Source of the DNA: Dehalococcoidales bacterium
Lineage (GTDB): Bacteria > Chloroflexota > Dehalococcoidia > Dehalococcoidales > RBG-16-60-22
Assembly: GCA_030639445.1 (NCBI GenBank)
Contig: DAOWCR010000075.1
Coordinates: 1 to 6,452 of the forward strand
Length of the DNA stretch: 6,452 nt
Direction of reading: 5' to 3'
The notes beneath the pieces are model-generated. The model worked only from the letters and a program-made list of their open reading frames with translations, searched no databases and had not been told where the DNA came from. A program made the translations under genes and the position numbers. Below, one piece after another: positions 1 to 5,801 of the stretch (positions are counted from its first letter, which is position 1; each line of letters opens with the position of its first letter).

Positions 1-947
1 GGAGCGCGCCCGGACAGGTGGCGGGAGTAGTTCTCCACGGAGTTGCAGTAGCCCGCTTCCCTCAGCATCTCTAAATCATAGTTGGTGCGCGCTTCCAGCC
101 GGGCGGCTTCCAGCAATTTCCCCCGGGCTTTCAGCTCGGCTAAACTCTCGGCCAGCTCCTTCTCTATGCTCTCAAGGGCCCGCACCAGTTTATCGTGGGG
201 GGTGACGAAGTGCCGGGCGGGGTAAATATCCACCGCCGCCAGCTCGGTGAGCAGCTCACCGGTGAGCGGGTCTATCTGCACGATGCGGTCAATGTCATCG
301 CCGAAGAACTCAAGGCGCAGGGCCAGCTCCTCGTAAGCCGGCTGGATTTCTAGGGTATCACCGCGCACCCGGAACTTGCCCCGGGTGAAATCAATGTCAT
401 TGCGCTCGTACTGCATGTCCACCAGCCGGCGCAGGAGCTTCTGCCGGTCGAAGCTATCACCGCGCTTCAGACTGACGACAAAATTGTGGTATTCCTCGGG
501 GTCACCCAGGCCATAGATGCAGGATACCGAGGCGACAATCAAAACGTCACGGCGCTCGAATAAAGCGCGGGTGGCGGCGTGGCGCAGCTTGTCAATCTCC
601 TCGTTGATGTCTATCTCCTTCTCGATGTAGGTATCGGTGCGCGGCACGTAGGCTTCCGGCTGGTAGTAGTCGTAGTAGCTGACGAAGTATTCCACGGCGT
701 TATTGGGGAAGAACTCCCGGAACTCGCTGGAGAGTTGGGCGGCCAGTGTCTTGTTGTGGCAGATGACCAGGGTGGGTCGCTGCACCCGCTCGATGACGTT
801 GGCCATGGTAAATGTTTTACCGCTGCCGGTAACCCCGAGTAGTGTCTGGTGCCGGAAGCCCTGCTTCAGACCCGCCACCAGCTTATCCACTGCCTGGGGC
901 TGGTCACCGGTCATCTTAAAATCGGAAACGATTTCAAACTCGGGCAT
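1..947 (-). CDS. uvrB: UvrABC excinuclease subunit B, N-terminal part (runs off left edge)
   Basis: UvrB is the damage-verifying helicase-like subunit of nucleotide excision repair; UvrA loads it on DNA and it recruits UvrC for incision. My translation of the minus strand gives 315 codons beginning [20 protein letters not shown]. Walker A is GVTGSGKT at residues 38-45. The damage-probing beta-hairpin follows, with Y91, Y92, Y94 and Y95 in [26 protein letters not shown] leads into the UvrA-binding domain 2, and the conserved NYSRHLSGR lies at the window edge. The family is usually about 660-680 residues, so roughly half is missing here, including the helicase motifs of the second RecA-like domain and the C-terminal UVR motif. 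The ATG at 945-947 matches the usual UvrB start; a weak GAGAAAAG purine stretch precedes it. It lies downstream of a GNAT gene on the same strand but has its own promoter, with a terminator between the two. Identification is firm; only the 3' end is unseen. Confidence 0.97.
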   Translation of the reverse strand, partial: MPEFEIVSDFKMTGDQPQAVDKLVAGLKQGFRHQTLLGVTGSGKTFTMANVIERVQRPTLVICHNKTLAAQLSSEFREFFPNNAVEYFVSYYDYYQPEAYVPRTDTYIEKEIDINEEIDKLRHAATRALFERRDVLIVASVSCIYGLGDPEEYHNFVVSLKRGDSFDRQKLLRRLVDMQYERNDIDFTRGKFRVRGDTLEIQPAYEELALRLEFFGDDIDRIVQIDPLTGELLTELAAVDIYPARHFVTPHDKLVRALESIEKELAESLAELKARGKLLEAARLEARTNYDLEMLREAGYCNSVENYSRHLSGRA

Positions 948-977
948 ATCTTTTCTCGTAAAATTTGTTCTAAGGAT

Positions 978-1006
978 AGTATATCTTCTTGTGGCCGTGG
1001 TGACAA
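978..1006 (-). promoter_or_regulatory. uvrB sigma70-type promoter
   Basis: On the minus strand TTGTCA (1001-1006) is followed by a 17-base spacer and TATACT (978-983), close to the -35 and -10 consensus at ideal spacing. Transcription would begin near 971, leaving a leader of about 25 bases before the uvrB ATG. The promoter lies downstream of the GNAT terminator, which supports separate transcription of uvrB. A GAAC half-site lies in the leader, but no complete LexA-type operator is visible, so SOS control cannot be claimed. Confidence 0.7.
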
Positions 1007-1027
1007 TCAGGGGAGAAGAAGGGATAT

Positions 1028-1051
1028 GAAAAAGAGAGGCCTGGCCTCTCT
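1028..1051 (-). terminator. Rho-independent terminator of the GNAT gene
   Basis: An inverted repeat with arms AGAGAGGC (1033-1040) and GCCTCTCT (1044-1051) and a CTG loop forms an 8-bp stem. Read on the minus strand it is followed directly by a run of five Ts (complement of A1029-A1033, the first pairing in the stem). It lies 35 bases beyond the GNAT stop codon and upstream of the uvrB promoter, as expected for a terminator separating the two genes. The same stem recurs at 5436-5456. Confidence 0.75.
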
Positions 1052-1085
1052 GGTGCTGTCCTGGCGCCGGAATTATCAGCGTTAT

Positions 1086-1583
1086 TTAAGGGGTATTATA
1101 GATTTTCTGCATCAGGTATACGTCCAGGAGCCGGTCAAATTTCCGGCCGACTTCTTTCATCACGCCGATTTGTTCGAAGCCTACCGATTCGGCCAGGTGT
1201 AGGCTGGCTTCGTTACCCTCGGTGATTCGGAAAATCACGGTGTGCAGGCCGCCCTTTTGCCCCGCCGCCATAATAGCTTCTATGAGCTTCCGGCCGATGC
1301 CCTTACCCCGGTATTCCTGGCTAACGTAGAGCGAGCCTTCGGCGGTATCCGAATAGGCGCACCGGTCAGACCACATGCTTAAAGATGCCCAGCCGATAAT
1401 AAGGCCGTCATCTTCGGCCACCAGTAAGGGGTATTTCGGGCCGTGGCCGGCAAACCAGGCCTCCTGTTCCTCGGGGGTCTTCGGCTGGGTGTCAAAGGTG
1501 GCCACGGTGTTGAGGATGGCGTCATTGTAGATTTCGGTAATGGCGCCCAGGTCGTCCGGCGTGGCCTGCCTGATGGTCAGCAT
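1086..1583 (-). CDS. GNAT family N-acetyltransferase, phosphinothricin/YncA type
   Basis: A complete 165-residue protein, the usual size of single-domain GNAT enzymes, which move an acetyl group from acetyl-CoA to an amine. The N-terminus MLTIRQATPDDLGAITEIYN is the typical first strand and helix. The acetyl-CoA pyrophosphate loop is YRGKGIG at residues 91-97, after the strand SLYV (84-87). N124-EASLHLAESVGF and the C-terminal EVGRKFDRLLDVYLMQK are characteristic of the Pat/Bar and YncA (MnaT) branch, which acetylates phosphinothricin, methionine sulfoximine or related amino acids. The actual substrate cannot be read from sequence. The ATG at 1581-1583 is the natural start because the family's N-terminal motif begins there; the upstream AAGAAAG is a modest ribosome-binding site. 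It probably forms a single-gene unit: a strong promoter lies upstream and a terminator downstream. It is divergent from dnaE. No signal peptide or membrane segment is seen, so it is likely cytosolic. Confidence 0.9.
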   Translation of the reverse strand: MLTIRQATPDDLGAITEIYNDAILNTVATFDTQPKTPEEQEAWFAGHGPKYPLLVAEDDGLIIGWASLSMWSDRCAYSDTAEGSLYVSQEYRGKGIGRKLIEAIMAAGQKGGLHTVIFRITEGNEASLHLAESVGFEQIGVMKEVGRKFDRLLDVYLMQKIYNTP

Positions 1584-1618
1584 ATTTCTTTCTTCGGTGA
1601 TTTGATAGCGTAGTAAAT

Positions 1619-1647
1619 ACTTTATCCCGCCGGACCGGTCTTGTCAA
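1619..1647 (-). promoter_or_regulatory. Promoter of the GNAT gene
   Basis: Minus-strand TTGACA (1642-1647), a perfect -35 consensus, is followed by exactly 17 bases and TAAAGT (1619-1624). The predicted start site is near 1612, giving a leader of about 30 bases before the ATG at 1583. The spacer contains the 8-base palindrome GACCGGTC (1633-1640), which could be an operator but is short enough to be chance. Confidence 0.75.
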
Positions 1648-1762
1648 CGGTCTGTCAGATTACGTTGAGGAAGAGGTTACCTGATTTAAATAAATATCTA
1701 AGGAAAAGCTTGAAAGAGTTTTGCCCTTTTTAAATGTCTCTCTATGGCTCTTGGCCTCCGTG

Positions 1763-1777
1763 CCGGGAATATCCCGG
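1763..1777. repeat. Inverted repeat at the dnaE promoter -35 position
   Basis: CCGGGA (1763-1768), spacer ATA, TCCCGG (1772-1777) is a perfect 6+6 inverted repeat. It covers the place where a -35 box would sit for the -10 at 1793-1798, and no recognisable -35 exists there. It could be a regulator-binding site or a chance palindrome in GC-rich DNA. Confidence 0.4.
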
Positions 1778-1789
1778 GGGCAGGCCCTG

Positions 1790-1798
1790 TGTTATAAT
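1790..1798 (+). promoter_or_regulatory. dnaE extended -10 promoter
   Basis: TG (1790-1791), one base, then TATAAT (1793-1798) is a perfect extended -10 element. This type needs little or no -35 contact, and none is seen. Transcription would start near 1805, leaving only about 20 bases before the GTG at 1826. A start codon at 1721 would therefore lie upstream of the promoter. Confidence 0.7.
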
Positions 1799-1815
1799 TA
1801 CTTCAGCGCTGAAAT

Positions 1816-1820
1816 AGAGG
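1816..1820 (+). promoter_or_regulatory. Ribosome-binding site deciding the dnaE start
   Basis: AGAGG at 1816-1820 lies 5 bases before GTG 1826-1828. It supports initiation at this GTG, which places the conserved HLHVHTEYS motif at the very N-terminus as in other DnaE proteins. Confidence 0.65.
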
Positions 1821-1825
1821 GTGCC

Positions 1826-4800
1826 GTGTTTACTCATCTCCATGTCCATACCGAATACAGCCTGCTTGACGGCATGTGCCGTATTCCGCAGCTGGTAGCG
1901 CGGGCGGGAGAGCTGGGTATGGACAGCCTGGCCATCACCGACCACGGCGTCATGTATGGCGCGATTGAGTTCTATCGGGCGGCCATGGCGGCCGGGATAA
2001 AGCCTATCATCGGCTGCGAGGTCTATCTCGCCCGGGGCAGCCGGTTCAGTCGTGATGTCGGTGATAAAGACAATAACCACCTCGTTCTCCTCGCCAAGAA
2101 TCAGGCCGGATACCAGAACTTAATCCAGCTGACTTCCAGGGCGCACCTCGAGGGATTTTACTATAAACCGAGGGTAGACCGGGAACTCCTGGAGCAATAC
2201 CACGAAGGCCTTATTGCGCTTACCGCCTGTATCAAAGGTGAGGTCCCTCAGCTCATCCTGGGTGGGCGTCTTCCGGAGGCAAAGCAGGCGGCCCGGTGGT
2301 ACCGGCAGACATTTGAGGATTTCTACCTGGAGATACAGAGACACCCCATGCCCGAGCTGGAGGCGATAAACCAGGCCCTGGTGGCCCTGAGCGATGAGCT
2401 TGATATTCCTCTGGTAGCGACCAATGACGTCCACTATATCAACCGGGAAGACGCCCCGGCTCACGACCTGCTGCTGTGTATCGGCACTAACTCCTCCGTC
2501 AATGATGAAAAGAGAATGAAGATGGCCGGAGACTTCTTCTACCTGAAAAGCCAGGAGGAGATGGCCGAGCTTTATCGGGATATCCCCCAGGCGTTGGAGA
2601 ACATCGGGCGTATTGCCGGGATGTGCGACCTCAAGCTGGAGTTCGGGCGTCTTCATCTGCCGGAGATAGAGCTGCCGGAAGGAAAAACCGCGGACCAGTT
2701 TCTGGCTGACCTTTGCCATCAGAGCCTGCCCCATTACTACCCGCAGTCCACCCCGGAGATAGAACAGCGGCTTGACGAGGAGCTGGAGGTAATCGAGCAT
2801 ACCCAGTTTGCCAATTACTTCCTGGTGGTCTGGGATATCATCTCTTTTGTCCGGGAGCGCCATATCCTGTTCGGCGTGAGAGGCAGCGCCGCGGCCAGCA
2901 TGGTCCTGCGCTGCCTGGGCATTACTGAGCTGGACCCCATTGAGCACCAACTGGTCTTTGAGCGCTTCCTCAATAAAGAGCGCGAGGAGATGCCGGATAT
3001 CGACCTGGACTTTCAGGACGACCGCCGCGACGAGGTAATCGCCTATGTCTCGCAGAAATACGGGCAGGACCATGTTGCCCAGATTATCACTTTTGGCACG
3101 CTGGGTGCCCGGGCCGCCATCCGGGATGTGGGGCGGGCACTGGGTATGCCTTACAGTGACGTTGACCGCGTGGCCCGGCTGGTTCCCTATTCGCCGACGA
3201 TGACTCTGGACCGGGCTTTAAACGAAAATAGCGAGCTCAAGAATATTTACCATGAAGATGCCGTCATTCGTAAACTGGTTAACTCGGCGAAAAAAGTAGA
3301 AGGTGTTGCCCGCCATGCCAGTACTCATGCCGCCGGGGTGGTCATCTCGAAAGAGCCTCTCACCAACTACGTGCCACTGCAATGGGGCAGCAAGGTAAAC
3401 GGCCAGGAATCGGTGATGACCCAGTTCTCCATGGGAGATATCGCCCAGATTGGCCTTTTGAAAATGGACTTTCTCGGCCTGGCCAACCTCACCATCCTGG
3501 GCAAGGCGGAGGAGATTATCTCCCGGAGTCACGGCATTGATATTGACCTGCATAATATCCCGATGGATGACGCCCGGACCTTTGATCTGCTGTCCTCCGG
3601 GGAAACCACCGGTGTCTTCCAGCTGGAAGGGGCGGGTATGCGCCGCTACATCAAAGAGCTGAAGCCGACTATCTTCAGCGATATTGCCGCCATGGTGGCC
3701 CTGTACCGCCCCGGACCGATGGAACATATCCCGACCTTTATCAAGGCCAAGCATGGCCTTGAGCCTATTCGTTATCCCCACCCGGCCCTGGCCGGTATTC
3801 TTGAGGAGACTTACGGGGTAATTGTCTACCAGGACCAGGTGCTGTTTATCGTGCGCACCTTCGCCGGCTACAGCCTGGGGCAGGCGGACATTTTCCGCAA
3901 GGCCATGGGGAAGAAAATTCCCGAGGTAATGAAGAAGGAAAGGCGTAACTTTATGGCCGGGGCGAAGAAAAACGGCTTCTCCACCGAGGTAGCCAGCGAT
4001 ATTTTTGCCCTGATTGAGCCCTTCGCCGGCTACGCTTTCAATAAGGCGCACAGTGTGAGCTATGCTCTCATTGCCTACCAGACGGCCTATCTCAAGGCTA
4101 ACTACCCGGCGGAGTATATGACCGCTTTCCTGACCATCCACGCCGGTCAGCCGGAGAAAGCCGCCGATGCCGCCGCCGAGTGCCGCCGCCTGGGCATTAC
4201 CCTGCGGCCGCCGGATATAAACCGCAGCGGGGTTACCTTTGCTATCGAGAAAGACGGCGATACTCCGTCCATTCGCTTCGGGCTGGCCGCCATCAAGAAT
4301 GTGGGGGTTGGGGCGGTGGAGCCTGTCGTCGCCGAGCGCCAGCGGGAAGGGGAGTTCAAGTCTATTGAAGACCTGTGCCGCCGCTGTGACCTGCGCGGTG
4401 TTAACCGGCGGGTAATCGAAAGCCTTATCAAGGCGGGAGCCTTCGACTCTCTGGGCAGTCGGGGCACCCTGCTGCACAGTGTTAATCGTATCCTGTCTCT
4501 GGCCCAGCGTGAGCAGCGCCTGCGGGAGTCAGGGCAGTCTACCATGTTCGACCTGTGGGGGGAGGCAATGCCCGTGCCCATGCCCGGCCTTGAGATGGAG
4601 GATGCTGAAATCTCGGTCAGGGAGAAACTTACCTGGGAGAAGGAATTGACGGGAGTCTACCTTTCCGAGCATCCCTTTAGCTCGTTTGCCGGCCGCCTGG
4701 GCTCGGAGATAACCCTGTGCGGGCAGATTGATGCCGAGCTGGTCGGACAGGTGATTAACGCCGCCGGTATGGTGGCCTCGGTTCGTCACCTTCTGACCAG

Positions 4801-5323
4801 GGACGGGAATGCCTTTGTCAGCGCCGTTCTGGAAGACCTGAGCGGCCAGGTTGAGGTTATGGTCTGGCCCAGGTCGTTTGCCGAGACCAGTGACCTGTGG
4901 CACGAGGGAAATATACTGCTGGTGGAAGGGAAGGTAAGGCTGAGGGAAGACCGTCTGCAGTTAAGCTGCGAAAAAGCGAGCCATTACCAGCCGGTAGCTC
5001 CGGAGGTAGCAGCGGTGGCGCCTGTGCCCGAGGAAGCGCCGCCGGCCACCGAGGAGACCGCCGCCAGTGCCGCTCCCGTGGCCAGCCGCCGGCTGGTGGT
5101 CAGCCTGAACCAGACGGATGATAAGGACCGTGATAAGGCCAATCTGCATAAACTGAGGGACACCCTCAGGGACTTTCCCGGTACGGATGAAGTTAAGTTG
5201 AGCGTCGTCAACGGGGAAAAGATTACCCACTTCAAGCTGAGCAATGCCAACTACTGCCCGGAACTGCACCAGCGGCTGGCGGAGCTGGTGGGAGAGGACG
5301 GGCTAAAGGTAGAGACGCGCTGA
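1826..5323 (+). CDS. dnaE: DNA polymerase III subunit alpha (DnaE1 type)
   Basis: The replicative polymerase subunit, 1165 residues from GTG 1826 (E. coli has 1160). The reading frame stays open upstream to TTG 1721, but those 35 residues resemble no DnaE sequence and contain the promoter, so I trimmed them. Domains in order: PHP domain, about residues 1-270, with all putative metal ligands present (H6, H8, D15, H40, E65, H85, C135, D201, H203); palm with RGSAAAS (352-358), PDIDLDF carrying catalytic D393 and D395, and KMDFLGL carrying D548; fingers with GYAFNKAHSVSYALIAYQ (from about 735); tandem HhH region with GVNRRVIESLIKAGAFDSLG (about 858-877); clamp-binding motif QSTMF at 904-908; OB fold, about 976-1055; an Ala/Pro/Glu-rich linker, about 1057-1089; and a small alpha/beta C-terminal domain to residue 1165. 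The intact PHP site suggests possible built-in 3'-5' exonuclease or phosphatase activity, known for Thermus-type DnaE and lost in E. coli. It appears to be transcribed alone. Confidence 0.97.
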   Translation: MFTHLHVHTEYSLLDGMCRIPQLVARAGELGMDSLAITDHGVMYGAIEFYRAAMAAGIKPIIGCEVYLARGSRFSRDVGDKDNNHLVLLAKNQAGYQNLIQLTSRAHLEGFYYKPRVDRELLEQYHEGLIALTACIKGEVPQLILGGRLPEAKQAARWYRQTFEDFYLEIQRHPMPELEAINQALVALSDELDIPLVATNDVHYINREDAPAHDLLLCIGTNSSVNDEKRMKMAGDFFYLKSQEEMAELYRDIPQALENIGRIAGMCDLKLEFGRLHLPEIELPEGKTADQFLADLCHQSLPHYYPQSTPEIEQRLDEELEVIEHTQFANYFLVVWDIISFVRERHILFGVRGSAAASMVLRCLGITELDPIEHQLVFERFLNKEREEMPDIDLDFQDDRRDEVIAYVSQKYGQDHVAQIITFGTLGARAAIRDVGRALGMPYSDVDRVARLVPYSPTMTLDRALNENSELKNIYHEDAVIRKLVNSAKKVEGVARHASTHAAGVVISKEPLTNYVPLQWGSKVNGQESVMTQFSMGDIAQIGLLKMDFLGLANLTILGKAEEIISRSHGIDIDLHNIPMDDARTFDLLSSGETTGVFQLEGAGMRRYIKELKPTIFSDIAAMVALYRPGPMEHIPTFIKAKHGLEPIRYPHPALAGILEETYGVIVYQDQVLFIVRTFAGYSLGQADIFRKAMGKKIPEVMKKERRNFMAGAKKNGFSTEVASDIFALIEPFAGYAFNKAHSVSYALIAYQTAYLKANYPAEYMTAFLTIHAGQPEKAADAAAECRRLGITLRPPDINRSGVTFAIEKDGDTPSIRFGLAAIKNVGVGAVEPVVAERQREGEFKSIEDLCRRCDLRGVNRRVIESLIKAGAFDSLGSRGTLLHSVNRILSLAQREQRLRESGQSTMFDLWGEAMPVPMPGLEMEDAEISVREKLTWEKELTGVYLSEHPFSSFAGRLGSEITLCGQIDAELVGQVINAAGMVASVRHLLTRDGNAFVSAVLEDLSGQVEVMVWPRSFAETSDLWHEGNILLVEGKVRLREDRLQLSCEKASHYQPVAPEVAAVAPVPEEAPPATEETAASAAPVASRRLVVSLNQTDDKDRDKANLHKLRDTLRDFPGTDEVKLSVVNGEKITHFKLSNANYCPELHQRLAELVGEDGLKVETR

Positions 5324-5335
5324 CTAAATCAGTTT

Positions 5336-5408
5336 GGTGACCTGTCTTCCTGCTCCCCTTCTTTCCGGCTATATGGTGACCTCACCCCCTGTGGCTCCCC
5401 TCTCCTTG
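5336..5408. repeat. Imperfect direct repeats after dnaE
   Basis: GGTGACCT occurs at 5336-5343 and 5375-5382, and GCTCCCCT follows at 5352-5359 and 5394-5401. This gives two degenerate units of about 40 bases. CTCTCCTTG at 5400-5408 recurs at 5460-5468. No gene is supported in 5324-5565; a minus-strand open frame of 73 codons there is Arg- and Ser-rich, spans the hairpins and resembles no protein. Confidence 0.5.
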
Positions 5409-5425
5409 AATTAAGGAGAGGGGAG
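5395..5425. repeat. Long perfect hairpin, REP/MITE-like
   Basis: The arms CTCCCCTCTCCTT (5395-5407) and AAGGAGAGGGGAG (5413-5425) pair perfectly over 13 bp around a GAATT loop. Neither strand has a T run after the stem, so it is not a standard intrinsic terminator. It resembles the dispersed palindromic elements found between genes in many bacteria. It could still act as an mRNA-stabilising 3' structure for dnaE. Confidence 0.65.
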
Positions 5426-5435
5426 AATAATTGGT

Positions 5436-5456
5436 AAGAGAGGCGTCGCCTCTCTT
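5436..5456. repeat. Hairpin sharing its stem with the GNAT terminator
   Basis: AAGAGAGGC (5436-5444), loop GTC, GCCTCTCTT (5448-5456) gives a 9-bp stem. The inner 8 bp are identical to the stem at 1033-1051, with only the three loop bases changed. No T run follows on either strand beyond the two bases in the arm, so terminator activity is doubtful here. Confidence 0.65.
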
Positions 5457-5499
5457 GGACTCTCCTTGCTCCGGATTTAATTAATAACGTGGGGCGTTT

Positions 5500-5523
5500 A
5501 AGAGGGGCGTCAGCCCCTCTTTT
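5500..5523 (+). terminator. Probable dnaE terminator hairpin
   Basis: AAGAGGGGC (5500-5508), loop GTCA, GCCCCTCTT (5513-5521) forms a GC-rich 9-bp stem ending in TTTT (5520-5523) on the plus strand. It is the only one of the three hairpins after dnaE with a U tract, though a short one, and it lies about 180 bases past the stop. Its stem differs from the 5436-5456 stem by one base per arm, so it may belong to the same repeat family. Confidence 0.5.
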
Positions 5524-5570
5524 CAAAAATCTTTCCCCCTCCCTTATCAATAGGGAAGTGACAAAATGTT

Positions 5571-5795
5571 ATGTTATCTTATGTCACAAGTTCGAATGAA
5601 CTGTATACTCAAGAACCTATCAAGTGTCTGCCCTATATCAATCGTCATGGCATCAGTTATAATAGTCATAGTATGTTGAGCGATAAACATGTCTTGCTCC
5701 CTAAACTGGTGTTAAGTATAAACGATTATTCACAAGGATATTTTCTAGCATTTTTAAGACATCACCTATGTTTAGAAGATGAAAATGCACAGTAG
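5571..5795 (+). CDS. Hypothetical short ORF, possibly the 5' part of a broken gene
   Basis: A 74-codon frame from ATG 5571 to TAG 5793-5795, in DNA visibly richer in A and T than dnaE. I do not recognise the product. It is in the same frame as the larger frame that follows from about 5802, so removing one TAG would join them into one long frame. A second in-frame ATG lies at 5673, with TATAAT at 5658-5663 before it but no good -35. GGGAAG at 5553-5558 is 12 bases from the first ATG, which is too far for a good ribosome-binding site. It may be an N-terminal fragment of the downstream gene or a chance frame; there are no domain motifs or membrane segments to decide. Confidence 0.25.
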   Translation: MLSYVTSSNELYTQEPIKCLPYINRHGISYNSHSMLSDKHVLLPKLVLSINDYSQGYFLAFLRHHLCLEDENAQ

Positions 5796-5801
5796 CTGAC
5801 T

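Noticed and set aside
950..977. LexA (SOS) operator in front of uvrB
   Set aside because: Only a GAAC half-site is present in the leader; the second half-site at the right spacing is missing.
579..1202. Plus-strand open frames of 87, 108 and 117 codons across uvrB and the GNAT gene
   Set aside because: They are antisense shadows of well-recognised genes, with no domain motifs of their own.
1721..1825. N-terminal 35-residue extension of DnaE from TTG 1721
   Set aside because: It contains the extended -10 promoter, has no DnaE similarity, and a better-placed ribosome-binding site and GTG lie at 1816-1828.
2120..4477. Long minus-strand frames of 317 and 419 codons opposite dnaE
   Set aside because: They mirror the codon bias of dnaE, match no protein I recognise, and overlap an essential gene throughout.
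5395..5523. CRISPR-like array formed by the repeats after dnaE
   Set aside because: The repeats are short, unequal, self-complementary and not separated by spacers of constant length.
5329..5550. Minus-strand 73-codon frame after dnaE
   Set aside because: It lies entirely over hairpins and direct repeats, is Arg/Ser-rich low-complexity sequence, and has no recognisable motif.
5566..5678. 37-codon frame from ATG 5566 with GGGAAG upstream
   Set aside because: Spacing to the ribosome-binding site is acceptable, but the product is a short Ile/Val/Cys-rich peptide with no supporting signal; it is probably chance.
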